From Janthinobacterium sp. 1_2014MBL_MicDiv (GTDB taxonomy: Bacteria; Pseudomonadota; Gammaproteobacteria; Burkholderiales; Burkholderiaceae_D), in contig NZ_CP011319.1 of the NCBI RefSeq assembly GCF_001865675.1, forward strand, positions 5,456,001-5,520,000: a DNA stretch of 64,000 nt, read 5' to 3'. A model generated the notes under the pieces. It was not told the origin of the DNA, ran no database searches, and was given only the letters and a program-made list of their open reading frames with translations. Below, in pieces: positions 46,604 to 54,963 of the stretch. The position numbers and the translations under genes are program-made. Every line of letters starts with the position of its first letter. The stretch's first letter is position 1.

Positions 46604-47965
46604 ATGCGCCACGCTCCCGAACTCCTCCTGCCTGCCGGCTCGCTTGCCAAGATGCACGCCGCCTTCGACTTTGGCGCCGATGCCGTCTATGCGGGCCAGC
46701 CCCGCTACAGTTTGCGCGTGCGCAATAATGATTTTTCGACCTTGCAAGCCTTGCAGGAGGGAATTGATGGCGCGCATGCGCGCGGCAAGCAGTTCTTTGT
46801 CGCCAGCAATATCTTCGCCCACAACGCCAAGCTGAAGACCTATCTGCGCGACATGGAACCGGTGATCGCCATGCGGCCCGACGCGCTGATCATGGCCGAT
46901 CCCGGCCTGATCATGATGGTGCGCGACAAGTGGCCGGAGATCCCCGTCCACCTGTCCGTGCAGGCGAACGCCGTCAACTGGGCCGACGTGAAGTTCTGGC
47001 ACCGCATGGGCCTGACGCGCGTGATTTTGTCGCGCGAGCTGTCGCTCGACGAGATCGAGGAAATCCGCCAGCGCTGCCCGGAAATGGAACTGGAAGTGTT
47101 CGTCCACGGCGCCCTGTGCATCGCCTATTCGGGCCGCTGCCTGCTGTCCGGTTACTTCAACCACCGCGACCCGAACCAGGGCACGTGCACGAATTCCTGC
47201 CGCTGGGATTACAAGGTGAAAAATGCCGCGGAAGACGCCAGCGGCGACCTCGGCGGCATGCAGGTGGTGCCGCTGGAATTTCATCAGGCGCTGGCCGAGG
47301 CCGACAACAACGCGTTTTCCGCCCTGCACCAGCAGCCGCGCCACCCGTTGGCCGACCAGCCCTACCTGATCGAGGAAGCGCAGCGCCCGGGCCAGCTGAT
47401 GCCGATAATCGAAGACGAGCACGGCACCTACATCATGAACTCGAAGGACTTGCGCGCCGTCGAACATATCGAACGCCTGGTCGCCATCGGCGTCGATTCG
47501 CTGAAGGTCGAGGGCCGCACCAAGTCGCTGTACTACGCGGCGCGCACGGCGCAGGTGTACCGCCAGGCCATCGATGACGCGGTGGCGGGCCGCCCCTTCG
47601 ACATCGGTCTCCTGGGCCAGCTGCAAGGCTTGGCCAACCGCGGCTACACGGACGGTTTCTACCAGCGCCACCACACGCAGACGCACCAGAACTACATGCG
47701 CGGCGCCTCCGAGGCGGATCGCAGCCAGTACGTGGGCGACGTGCTGGGCGTGACGGACGGCTGGGCCAGGGTGGAAGTGAAAAACCGCTTCGCCGTGGGC
47801 GACCGCCTCGAGGCCGTGCATCCGGGAGGCAACCGCGACGTCACCATTACCCGCATGCTCAGCGATGACGGCAGCGAGATCCGCGTGGCGCCCGGCAGCG
47901 GCCACTTCGTGCGCATCGAACTCGACGGGGCGCTGGACAAGGCCTTGCTGGCCCGTTATTTGTAA
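46604..47965 (+). CDS. trhP: tRNA 5-hydroxyuridine synthesis protein TrhP (U32 peptidase family)
   Basis: The 453-residue protein matches E. coli YegQ/TrhP, needed for prephenate-dependent hydroxylation of uridine 34 in some tRNAs. It begins APELLLPAGSLAKMHAAFDF and has the U32 signature ELEVFVHGALCIAYSGRCLL. Four Cys (172, 179, 195, 199) in that region are suited to bind an iron-sulfur cluster. The ATG at 46604 starts the conserved part; a frame open to 46541 adds a non-conserved stretch. Despite the family name, peptidase activity is unlikely. Confidence 0.9.
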   Translation: MRHAPELLLPAGSLAKMHAAFDFGADAVYAGQPRYSLRVRNNDFSTLQALQEGIDGAHARGKQFFVASNIFAHNAKLKTYLRDMEPVIAMRPDALIMADPGLIMMVRDKWPEIPVHLSVQANAVNWADVKFWHRMGLTRVILSRELSLDEIEEIRQRCPEMELEVFVHGALCIAYSGRCLLSGYFNHRDPNQGTCTNSCRWDYKVKNAAEDASGDLGGMQVVPLEFHQALAEADNNAFSALHQQPRHPLADQPYLIEEAQRPGQLMPIIEDEHGTYIMNSKDLRAVEHIERLVAIGVDSLKVEGRTKSLYYAARTAQVYRQAIDDAVAGRPFDIGLLGQLQGLANRGYTDGFYQRHHTQTHQNYMRGASEADRSQYVGDVLGVTDGWARVEVKNRFAVGDRLEAVHPGGNRDVTITRMLSDDGSEIRVAPGSGHFVRIELDGALDKALLARYL

Positions 47966-48039
47966 CCGCCAGTCGGCGGCGCGGGGTGGCGACCAGTTTG
48001 TAAGTGTTTGATTTGACAAGAAAAATTCCGCCTGGCACT

Positions 48040-48060
48040 GCCTAAATAATTTGTTTAGGC
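48040..48060. repeat. Inverted repeat upstream of the DUF819 gene
   Basis: GCCTAAA (48040-48046) and TTTAGGC (48054-48060) are exact complements around TAATTTG. A TTGACA hexamer lies at 48013-48018. This may be an operator next to the DUF819 promoter; I could not place a convincing -10 box. Confidence 0.45.
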
Positions 48061-48148
48061 TTCAACATTGCTATACGATACGGCCACCCTGCGCCCGGGG
48101 CCGTTATCGGCACCCGGTGCGTCCCTGACACGTTCACCGGAATCCCCG

Positions 48149-49396
48149 ATGCCACCTGCCACTACCGCCCTGATCACCAATGACGCCGTCGTCCTCGGCC
48201 TGCTCGCCATGACCCTGGGAGGCGTCTTCTGGACGGCCGCCCGCTCCGACGGCTTCTGGAAAAAGTTCTACACCTATATCCCCTCGCTGCTGATGTGCTA
48301 CCTGATACCGGCGTTGCTCAACACGTTTGGCATCATCGACGGCAACGCTTCCGGCCTGTACGCCGTGGCGCGCGACTACCTGCTGCCCAGCGCGCTGGTG
48401 CTGCTGTGCGTGGCCATCGATTTCGGCGGCATCATCCGCCTCGGCCCCAAGGCCATCATCATGTTTCTCACAGGAACACTGGGCGTGATGCTGGGCGCCC
48501 TCGTCTCGTTCGAAGCACTGCGCCTGATCCATCCGGAAACCGTGGCCGGCGACACGTGGCGCGGCATGACCACCGTGGCCGGCTCATGGATAGGCGGCGG
48601 CGCCAACCAGGCCGCCATGAAGGAAGTGTTTGAAGTGGACGCCACCCTGTTTGGCCAGTTCGTCGCCGTCGACGTGCTGGTGGCCAACGTCTGGACGGCC
48701 GTGCTGCTGTTCCTGGCCGGCCGCGCGGGCGCCTTCGACCGCTGGACCGGTGCCGACCTGACGGCCATCAATGCGCTCAAGGACAGCATCGAAAGCTACC
48801 GCGCCCAGCACGCGCGCGTTGCCAACCTCACCGACATCATGATCATCCTCGGCGTCGGCCTGGGCGTGACGGGCCTGTCGCACTTCCTCGCCGGCCCCAT
48901 CATCAGCTGGATCAGCACCCTGCCGGCCGCATGGCGCCTGCAGGATTACAGCCTGACGTCGACCTTCTTCTGGATCGTCGTGCTCGCCACCACCTTCGGC
49001 TTGCTGCTGAGCTTTACCCGGGCGCGCAGCCTGGAAGGCGCGGGCGCGTCGACCATCGGCTCGGCCATGCTGTACGTGCTGGTGGCCACCATCGGCATGC
49101 ACATGGACTTGAAAGCCCTGTTCGACAAGCCCTTCCTTTTCCTGCTGGGCCTGATCTGGATCGCCGTGCACGGCGGCCTGATGCTGCTCGTCGCCAAGCT
49201 GATCCGCGCGCCCCTGTTCTTCATGGCCGTCGGCTCGCAAGCGAACATCGGCGGCGCCGCCTCGGCTCCCGTCATCGCCAGCGCCTTCCACCCGTCCCTG
49301 GCCCCCGTCGGCGTGCTGCTGGCCGTGCTCGGCTACGCGCTGGGTACCTATGGCGCCTACATCACGGGCTTGATCCTGCGCAGCATGGCGGGCTGA
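48149..49396 (+). CDS. DUF819 family membrane protein (YjcL-like permease)
   Basis: The 415-residue protein has about ten to twelve membrane helices. Segments such as YIPSLLMCYLIPALLNTFG, AGSWIGGGANQAAMKEVF, the late ATIGMHMDLKALFDKP and QANIGGAASAPVIASAF fit the DUF819 family, which has symmetric sodium-symporter-like features. The substrate is unknown. The start at 48149 gives a short hydrophilic lead before the first helix; the ribosome-binding site is weak. It stands alone. Confidence 0.82.
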   Translation: MPPATTALITNDAVVLGLLAMTLGGVFWTAARSDGFWKKFYTYIPSLLMCYLIPALLNTFGIIDGNASGLYAVARDYLLPSALVLLCVAIDFGGIIRLGPKAIIMFLTGTLGVMLGALVSFEALRLIHPETVAGDTWRGMTTVAGSWIGGGANQAAMKEVFEVDATLFGQFVAVDVLVANVWTAVLLFLAGRAGAFDRWTGADLTAINALKDSIESYRAQHARVANLTDIMIILGVGLGVTGLSHFLAGPIISWISTLPAAWRLQDYSLTSTFFWIVVLATTFGLLLSFTRARSLEGAGASTIGSAMLYVLVATIGMHMDLKALFDKPFLFLLGLIWIAVHGGLMLLVAKLIRAPLFFMAVGSQANIGGAASAPVIASAFHPSLAPVGVLLAVLGYALGTYGAYITGLILRSMAG

Positions 49397-49783
49397 TAGC
49401 GGTCCTGGCGTGTGCCAGACAAGCTGCATGAGACGCGACAACGCCAGCCTGCGGGCTGGCGTTGTCATTTCTGCACGGGATATGGCGGCGACCGCTGCGT
49501 GCAAGCGCGCGCCTCTCGCCCGATGGCGGCAGTAACCGCCGGTAGCGCCACATGGCGATAACGGCGCGCCATGGCGTGCGCCAGCCTTCGCGTGACGCCG
49601 AAACGGCAGCGTCACTTGGTAGTGTTTCCAGGCAGACCAGTTCCCCTTGCAGCGGCCGCAGAAGCCCGCGGAAAACGCCCCACAATGTAGCAGAAACCCC
49701 TCAAAACCAAATTTCCGCACTATTTTTGTGCGAAATCTGCGATGATAGTTGCCCAAATAACCGATTACCTCCATGGAATTCTG
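49397..49783 (+). other. Intergenic region between the DUF819 gene and gdhA
   Basis: This holds a hairpin at 49438-49466 (ACGCCAGCC / GGGCTGGCGT) with only a weak T-tract, the probable DUF819 terminator. A near-palindrome at 49712-49735 (TTTCCGCAC / GTGCGAAA, one extra base) lies about 50 bases before the gdhA start and could be an operator. The stretch between shows no convincing gene; open frames here lack a ribosome-binding site and recognisable content. Confidence 0.5.
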
Positions 49784-51127
49784 ATGAAATACGCATCTGC
49801 TCACGAGTATGTCCAGCATGTCGCCGCACGCAATCCAGGTCAACCCGAGTTTCTGCAAGCCGTCACCGAAGTCATGGAGAGCTTGTGGCCGTTCCTGGAA
49901 CAGCACCCGAAATACGCGGAACAAGGCTTGCTGGAACGCTTGATCGAGCCGGAACGCGTGGTCATGTTCCGCGTCTCGTGGGTCGACGACCATGGCCAGG
50001 TGCAAGTCAATCGCGGCTACCGCATCCAGCACAGCATGGCCATCGGGCCGTACAAGGGCGGCATCCGCTTCCACCCGTCCGTCACCCTGTCCGTGCTGAA
50101 ATTCCTCGCCTTCGAGCAGACGTTCAAGAATGCGCTGACGACGTTGCCGATGGGCGGCGGCAAGGGCGGTTCCGACTTCGATCCGAAGGGCAAGAGCCCG
50201 GGCGAAGTGATGCGCTTCTGCCAGGCCTTCGTGAGCGAACTGTTCCGCCACGTGGGATCGGATACGGACGTGCCTGCCGGCGACATCGGCGTGGGCGGAC
50301 GCGAAGTGGGCTATATGGCCGGCATGATGAAAAAACTCAGCAACCGCGCCGACTGCGTATTCACGGGCAAGGGCGCCAGCTTCGGCGGCTCGCTGATGCG
50401 CCCGGAAGCGACGGGCTACGGCACCGTGTATTTTGCCGAGGAAATGCTGAAAACGCGCGGCCGCTCGTTCGAAGGCATGCGCGTCTCCGTCTCCGGTTCG
50501 GGCAACGTGGCGCAATACGCGGTGGAAAAAGCCATGGCCATGGGCGCCAGGGTGGTGACCCTGTCCGATTCGAGCGGCACCGTCATCGACGAGGAAGGTT
50601 TCACGCCGGAAAAGCTGGCCATCTTGATGGAGATCAAGAACCACCTGTACGGCCGCGTCAGCGACTACGCCGAACGCACGGGCACCCGCTTCGAGGCGGG
50701 CGTATCGCCATGGCATGTCCCGGTCGACATCGCCCTGCCCTGCGCCACGCAAAATGAGCTGGGCATCGACGATGCGCGCCGTCTCATCGCCAACGGCGTG
50801 CAGTGCGTGGCCGAAGGCGCCAACATGCCCACCACCATCGAAGCGGCGAAGGCCTTCGAGGCGGCCGGCGTGCTGTATGCGCCGGGCAAGGCCAGCAATG
50901 CGGGCGGCGTGGCGACGTCAGGCCTGGAAATGAGCCAGAACGCGGCGCGCATGTCGTGGCCGCGCGAGGAAGTCGATGCCCGCTTGCTGCAGATCATGCA
51001 AGGCATCCACGCCGCGTGCAAACAGTACGGCACGCGCGCCGATGGTTCCGTCAGCTATGTGGATGGGGCGAATATCGCCGGTTTCGTGAAAGTGGCCGAT
51101 GCGATGCTGGCGCAAGGGGTCATCTGA
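49784..51127 (+). CDS. gdhA: NADP-specific glutamate dehydrogenase
   Basis: The 447-residue enzyme aminates 2-oxoglutarate to glutamate with NADPH. Its length equals that of E. coli GdhA. The substrate-binding lysines lie in GPYKGGIRFHP and LTTLPMGGGKGGSDFDPKGK, and the Rossmann loop is VSVSGSGNVAQYA. PVDIALPCATQNEL and APGKASNAGGVATSGLEMSQ complete the pattern. The start at 49784 matches the E. coli length and reads KYASAHEYV; an ATG at 49742 is less likely. It is monocistronic. Confidence 0.96.
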   Translation: MKYASAHEYVQHVAARNPGQPEFLQAVTEVMESLWPFLEQHPKYAEQGLLERLIEPERVVMFRVSWVDDHGQVQVNRGYRIQHSMAIGPYKGGIRFHPSVTLSVLKFLAFEQTFKNALTTLPMGGGKGGSDFDPKGKSPGEVMRFCQAFVSELFRHVGSDTDVPAGDIGVGGREVGYMAGMMKKLSNRADCVFTGKGASFGGSLMRPEATGYGTVYFAEEMLKTRGRSFEGMRVSVSGSGNVAQYAVEKAMAMGARVVTLSDSSGTVIDEEGFTPEKLAILMEIKNHLYGRVSDYAERTGTRFEAGVSPWHVPVDIALPCATQNELGIDDARRLIANGVQCVAEGANMPTTIEAAKAFEAAGVLYAPGKASNAGGVATSGLEMSQNAARMSWPREEVDARLLQIMQGIHAACKQYGTRADGSVSYVDGANIAGFVKVADAMLAQGVI

Positions 51128-51129
51128 GC

Positions 51130-51233
51130 GTAGGTCGGATTAGGCGCAAGGCGCCGTCATCCGACAACCTTGCTGGCGCGGCCAGTGGTGACGTCGGATT
51201 ACGCGCGGCGTTGCCGCGCTAGTCCGACCTACG
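51130..51233. repeat. REP-like intergenic repeat pair
   Basis: Two related elements face each other: TAGGTCGGATTAGGCG at 51131-51146 and its partner, ending GTCCGACCTA, at 51222-51231. Each also folds on itself (TCGGAT ... ATCCGA at 51135-51163, and TCGGATTACGCG ... CTAGTCCGA at 51194-51227). This looks like the GTCGGATTA-type palindromes found many times between genes in Proteobacteria. The right end overlaps the stop codon of the flavin reductase gene. Confidence 0.65.
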
Positions 51234-51786
51234 ACATTTCGGGCTTCATCAGGCTCTTGCGGCTGATCGTGCGGCCCGACACCATGAACTCGCCATTGCC
51301 GCGGTAATGCAGGGTTTCGGGCAGCTTGGGCGAGGTGGCCACGTGGGCCTTCACGCACTCGAAGATGAAGAAGCCCCCTTTCGGGTTGCCCGCCACCTGC
51401 GCCAGCTTGCATTCGAAGTTCGCGTAACACTCGGCGATCAGCGGTGCGCCCACCTGCTCGGCCGGCTGCGGCGTCAGGCCGAAGGCCGTGAACTTGTCCG
51501 TGTCGGCGCCGCTGCAATTGCCGATAGCCACCACCTGGTCGACCATGTCGGCCGTCGGCAGGTTGATCACGCATTCCATGCTGCGCTTGATCATTTCATA
51601 GCTGTGATTGGCGTCGGAAATGAAACAGCCGAGCAAGGATGGCGTAAATTCCATCAGCATGTGCCAGCCCATGGTCATGACATCGCTCTCGCCCTTCCAC
51701 GTGGAACTGACCAGCACCACCGGCCCCGGTTCGAGGAAGCGGCGGATGTCGGCGACGGGATAATCTTCTTTGTGGTAATTTTTCAT
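51229..51786 (-). CDS. Flavin reductase-like domain protein
   Basis: The 185-residue protein has the FMN-binding split-barrel of the flavin reductase family. Characteristic segments are PVVLVSSTWKGESDVMTMGW, SLLGCFISDANHSYEMIKRS and CVINLPTADMVDQV. It probably binds FMN and reduces free flavin with NAD(P)H, or acts as an uncharacterised FMN protein. No monooxygenase partner is adjacent. Its last codons and stop lie in the REP-like repeat. Confidence 0.87.
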   Translation of the reverse strand: MKNYHKEDYPVADIRRFLEPGPVVLVSSTWKGESDVMTMGWHMLMEFTPSLLGCFISDANHSYEMIKRSMECVINLPTADMVDQVVAIGNCSGADTDKFTAFGLTPQPAEQVGAPLIAECYANFECKLAQVAGNPKGGFFIFECVKAHVATSPKLPETLHYRGNGEFMVSGRTISRKSLMKPEMS

Positions 51787-51965
51787 CTAGTCTTCCTGGA
51801 CTTGGTAGGCCATAGCATAGACCAATGGCGCCATGCCGGGCGCGCGGCAGGCCAGCGGCGGCCTTGTCTCTTCCATGCCGCGATTTGTGCAGTTCATCGC
51901 AAATTTCTCCCTGCGGGAGAACTTGCGCCCTAGAATACACTGATCAACTATACAAGGAAATCGCC

Positions 51966-52586
51966 ATGCGCCATCTGTTCCTGCTGTCCGTCCTCTCCCT
52001 TGCTTCCCTCGCCCATGCCGACGAGCAGACGCGCGCCGTGGGCGCCTTCAATGCCATCGATATCCGCGGCCCCATCAGCATTGAAGTCGAATCGGGCAAG
52101 GAGCAGAGCCTGCTGCTGCGCGGCGACCAGAAGTTCCTCAGCGGCGTCATCACGGAAGTGGTCGATGGCGAACTGAAAATCTCGATGAAGGACAAGAACA
52201 TCAAGAAAACGGAGGGCGATCCGCGCGTCATCATCACCATGCCGACCTTGCGCAAGCTGATCGCGGAAGGCGCGGGCGAGAAGATATTGACCAAGCTCAA
52301 TGGTCCACGCGTCGATATCAGCTACAAGGGCGCGGGCCGCCTGGCCGCCGATGGCCAGGTCGACTGGCTGCGCCTGAAGGCGCAAGGCGTGGGCGAAGTC
52401 GATACGAAAGCCTTGCTGGCGAAAAACGTCGACGTCAATTTCGAGGGCATCGGCTCCGTCAAGGTGTATTCCTCGGGCGAACTGAACGCCGTCGTGCGCG
52501 GCATGGGCGAACTCACCTATTACGGCAAGCCGAAGATCGTGCACAAGTCGATCGCCGGCATCGGCAGCGTCAACGCCGCCAAGTAA
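51966..52586 (+). CDS. DUF2807 (head GIN-type) exported protein
   Basis: The 206-residue protein has a signal peptide (RHLFLLSVLSLASLAHADE) and then a repetitive beta-strand domain (VGAFNAIDIRGPISIEVESG, VVDGELKISMKDKNIKK, RGMGELTYYGKP, IAGIGSVNAAK). This matches the putative auto-transporter adhesin, head GIN domain (DUF2807), a right-handed beta-helix-like fold. The function is unknown and its location is periplasmic or outer membrane. The ATG at 51966 has AAGGAAA upstream. It precedes the crotonase gene by 42 bases and may share its transcript. Confidence 0.83.
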   Translation: MRHLFLLSVLSLASLAHADEQTRAVGAFNAIDIRGPISIEVESGKEQSLLLRGDQKFLSGVITEVVDGELKISMKDKNIKKTEGDPRVIITMPTLRKLIAEGAGEKILTKLNGPRVDISYKGAGRLAADGQVDWLRLKAQGVGEVDTKALLAKNVDVNFEGIGSVKVYSSGELNAVVRGMGELTYYGKPKIVHKSIAGIGSVNAAK

Positions 52587-52628
52587 GCTTTCCTGAAAAA
52601 ACAAGGCCATCAGGCCACTGGAGACCGC

Positions 52629-53426
52629 ATGACCGCAACACCGGATACCGAGGCGCCGCTCGTGCTGCGCGAGGACGAGGACGGCCTCGTCACCCTGCGC
52701 CTGAACCGCCCGCTGCAGTTCAACGCCCTGTCCGAAGCCATGCTGGCGGCGTTGCAGGCGGAACTCGACCTCATCGCCGGCCAGCCGCACGTGCGCTGCG
52801 TGGTGCTGGCGGCCGAAGGCAAAGCCTTTTGCGCGGGCCATGACCTGCGCCAGATGCAGGCCACGCGCCAGCTTGCGTACTATCAAACCCTGTTCGCCCA
52901 ATGCTCGCGCGTGATGCAGGCGATCCAGGCCCTGCCCGTGCCCGTCATCGCCCGCGTGCATGGCATCGCCACGGCGGCCGGCTGCCAGCTGGTGGCCAGC
53001 TGCGACCTGGCCGTGGCTGGCGCATCGGCCCGCTTTGCCGTCTCCGGTATCAACGTGGGCCTGTTCTGCGCCACGCCATCGGTGGCCCTGTCGCGCAACG
53101 TGTCGAGCAAGCGGGCCTTCGACATGCTGGTGACGGGCCGCTTCATCGACGCCGACACGGCAGCCGACTGGGGCCTGATTAACGAAACGGTGGCCGACGC
53201 GGCGCTCGACGACGCCGTGGCGCGCCTGGCGCAGCAGATCATGGCGAAAAGCCCGACGGCCATCCGCTACGGCAAGGCCATGTTCTACCGCCAGCGCCAG
53301 CTGCCGCTGGACGACGCGTATGCGTATGCGGGTGACGTGATGGCGCGCAATATGATGGAAGAGGATGCGGAGGAAGGCGTCACGGCCTTTTTGGAAAAGC
53401 GGCCGCCCGGCTGGGCGCGGCCGTGA
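52629..53426 (+). CDS. ECHDC3-like crotonase without catalytic glutamates
   Basis: The 265-residue protein has the crotonase fold (VTLRLNRPLQFNALSEAML, AAEGKAFCAGHDLRQM). The two Glu used by enoyl-CoA hydratases are replaced: Gln120 in TAAGCQLVASCDLAVAG and Gly140 in ARFAVSGINVGLF. INVGLFCATP and the whole region resemble mitochondrial ECHDC3 from memory. So it binds acyl-CoA but is unlikely to be a standard hydratase. The first crotonase at 6542-7318 in this window keeps both residues and gives a direct comparison. Confidence 0.85.
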   Translation: MTATPDTEAPLVLREDEDGLVTLRLNRPLQFNALSEAMLAALQAELDLIAGQPHVRCVVLAAEGKAFCAGHDLRQMQATRQLAYYQTLFAQCSRVMQAIQALPVPVIARVHGIATAAGCQLVASCDLAVAGASARFAVSGINVGLFCATPSVALSRNVSSKRAFDMLVTGRFIDADTAADWGLINETVADAALDDAVARLAQQIMAKSPTAIRYGKAMFYRQRQLPLDDAYAYAGDVMARNMMEEDAEEGVTAFLEKRPPGWARP

Positions 53427-53563
53427 ATACCTGACCGCAGCTGCTGCGCGTCGGCATAGGCAGCCTGCGATGCGCACTGCCTCGGCGGCCCCGTGCTCCA
53501 GCACCGGCCGCCCCTCCCTTCCGCCCGCGACGGTGCTGTCAGGGACGCCTGGACTTCGTGCGC

Positions 53564-54301
53564 TTAACGGCCGTCCTTCATCTGCTGCTGCACGGACAGG
53601 CTCAGCTTGCCCAGGTCTTCCTTGCCCAGCAGCGGCAATTGCGACAGCAGCTGCATCAGGGTGGAGCTGCCCGTCACGTCCAGCTCGGACGACTGCACCA
53701 GCACCGTGCCGGCGCCCGTGAAGTCGATCTGCTTTTCCTCGCCCGACAGGGTAAATCCCGTCAGCGCGCCGGCCGCCGAGGCCCAGCCCTGCACGTGGGC
53801 GTAATCGTAATGGTAGGAGGGGCTCGGGCAATCGGCCCAGCCCAGCACGGCCTGCTCGTCGACGCGGCACGGCAGTTCGAGGAAGTGCACGGGGCCGTTC
53901 GACGAGGCGATCACCTTACCCGTGCCGATCATGGTGAGGTAGCCGGGCAGGGTCGATTCCTGGCAAATCACATCCTTCGTAAACCCCAGCAGGTTTTTCG
54001 CGCGGATGGTCATGTTGGCATTGTCCAGGTCATAGCAAGCCAGGTCGTTGCCATTGTCGCCGAGGATCAATTGGCCCTGCCCTTGCGCCACGACAAAGTG
54101 GTGGATGTATTTCGGCGCATTGAAGGCATTGCGCACGATCAGGTCGAGCACGCTGCTGCCCATGGCTTCGAAGCGCAGTTCGCCATAGAAGGCGATCATC
54201 TTGCCCTTGCGAATGAAGATCTGTTCCTTGACGTCGATGACATACGAAAAACGGTTCAGGTTATCGTTTTTCGGCAAGGTATCGGGGGTGTAAATCGTCA
54301 T
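53564..54301 (-). CDS. AIM24 family protein (third of three)
   Basis: The 245-residue protein belongs to the AIM24/TIGR00266 family of beta-rich proteins; function in bacteria is unknown. The family pattern is seen as IFIRKGKMIAFYGELRFE, FVVAQGQGQLILGDNGNDLA, LLGFTKDVICQE, LPGYLTMIGTGKVIA and GAGTVLVQSSEL. It is longer than its two neighbours, with a C-terminal extension (STLMQLLSQLPLLGKEDLGK). The start lies three bases after the stop of the second AIM24 gene, so translation is coupled. Confidence 0.85.
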   Translation of the reverse strand: MTIYTPDTLPKNDNLNRFSYVIDVKEQIFIRKGKMIAFYGELRFEAMGSSVLDLIVRNAFNAPKYIHHFVVAQGQGQLILGDNGNDLACYDLDNANMTIRAKNLLGFTKDVICQESTLPGYLTMIGTGKVIASSNGPVHFLELPCRVDEQAVLGWADCPSPSYHYDYAHVQGWASAAGALTGFTLSGEEKQIDFTGAGTVLVQSSELDVTGSSTLMQLLSQLPLLGKEDLGKLSLSVQQQMKDGR

Positions 54302-54304
54302 GGC

Positions 54305-54946
54305 TTACCTTTCGCTCGCTTGGATGTAGACCGTGCCCTGGCCCGTGAACTTCACCTGGTACGATTCGCCCGACGCCTGGCCGACAAAGGTCTTCCAGTT
54401 CAAGTCCGTGACGATGGTCGAGTTCAGCTGGCCCGTGTGGCCGATATAGGCTTGCGGATCGACAAACACGGGCACGTCCGGCGTGACGGGCAAGCCGATG
54501 GCATTGCCGTCGGACAGGATCGCCACTTCGCCCGTGCCCTGGAAGGTGGTGGTAAACAAGCCCTGGCCCGTAGCCATTCCGCGCACTATGCCCTGCACGC
54601 CGCCCTGGTTGCCGAGGAACATGGTGCCGGCCGTCAGGCGCGCATCGAAGGCCAGCAAGGAGTCGCTTTCCACATAGAAGGTTTCGCCGCGCACGGGAAT
54701 GATGGTGACGAACAGGCCCGCGTGCGCGTAAAACACGCTGCCGCGGCCCGTGGCCGACATCAGCGCGTAGCCTTCATTGGTGACGGCGCGCATGGCCAGG
54801 CTTTGCACGCCCTGGCCCGCCAGGAACGAGCGGCTGAACGCGACGTCGCCCTGGTAAGACACCATGGCGCCCTTGCGCGCGAATACTTCTTCATTGCTGA
54901 GTTTTACCTCAAGCATCTTTTCATTGATTTGCTGATAGACAGGCAT
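54305..54946 (-). CDS. AIM24 family protein (second of three)
   Basis: The 213-residue paralogue has EVFARKGAMVSYQGDVAFSR, GRGSVFYAHAGLFVTIIPV, TGQGLFTTTFQGTGEVAILS and the C-terminal QVKFTGQGTVYIQASER. The end is nearly the same as in the first AIM24 gene (HKFTGQGVVFIQPAER). It lies 17 bases after that gene and three before the next. It has no signal peptide, so it is probably cytosolic or peripherally membrane-bound. Confidence 0.85.
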   Translation of the reverse strand: MPVYQQINEKMLEVKLSNEEVFARKGAMVSYQGDVAFSRSFLAGQGVQSLAMRAVTNEGYALMSATGRGSVFYAHAGLFVTIIPVRGETFYVESDSLLAFDARLTAGTMFLGNQGGVQGIVRGMATGQGLFTTTFQGTGEVAILSDGNAIGLPVTPDVPVFVDPQAYIGHTGQLNSTIVTDLNWKTFVGQASGESYQVKFTGQGTVYIQASER

Positions 54947-54963
54947 CGCTGATCCTCGCTGGC

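Noticed and set aside
48013..48060. sigma54 promoter before the DUF819 gene (TGGCAC motif)
   Set aside because: TGGCAC is present, but no TTGC element follows at the required distance.
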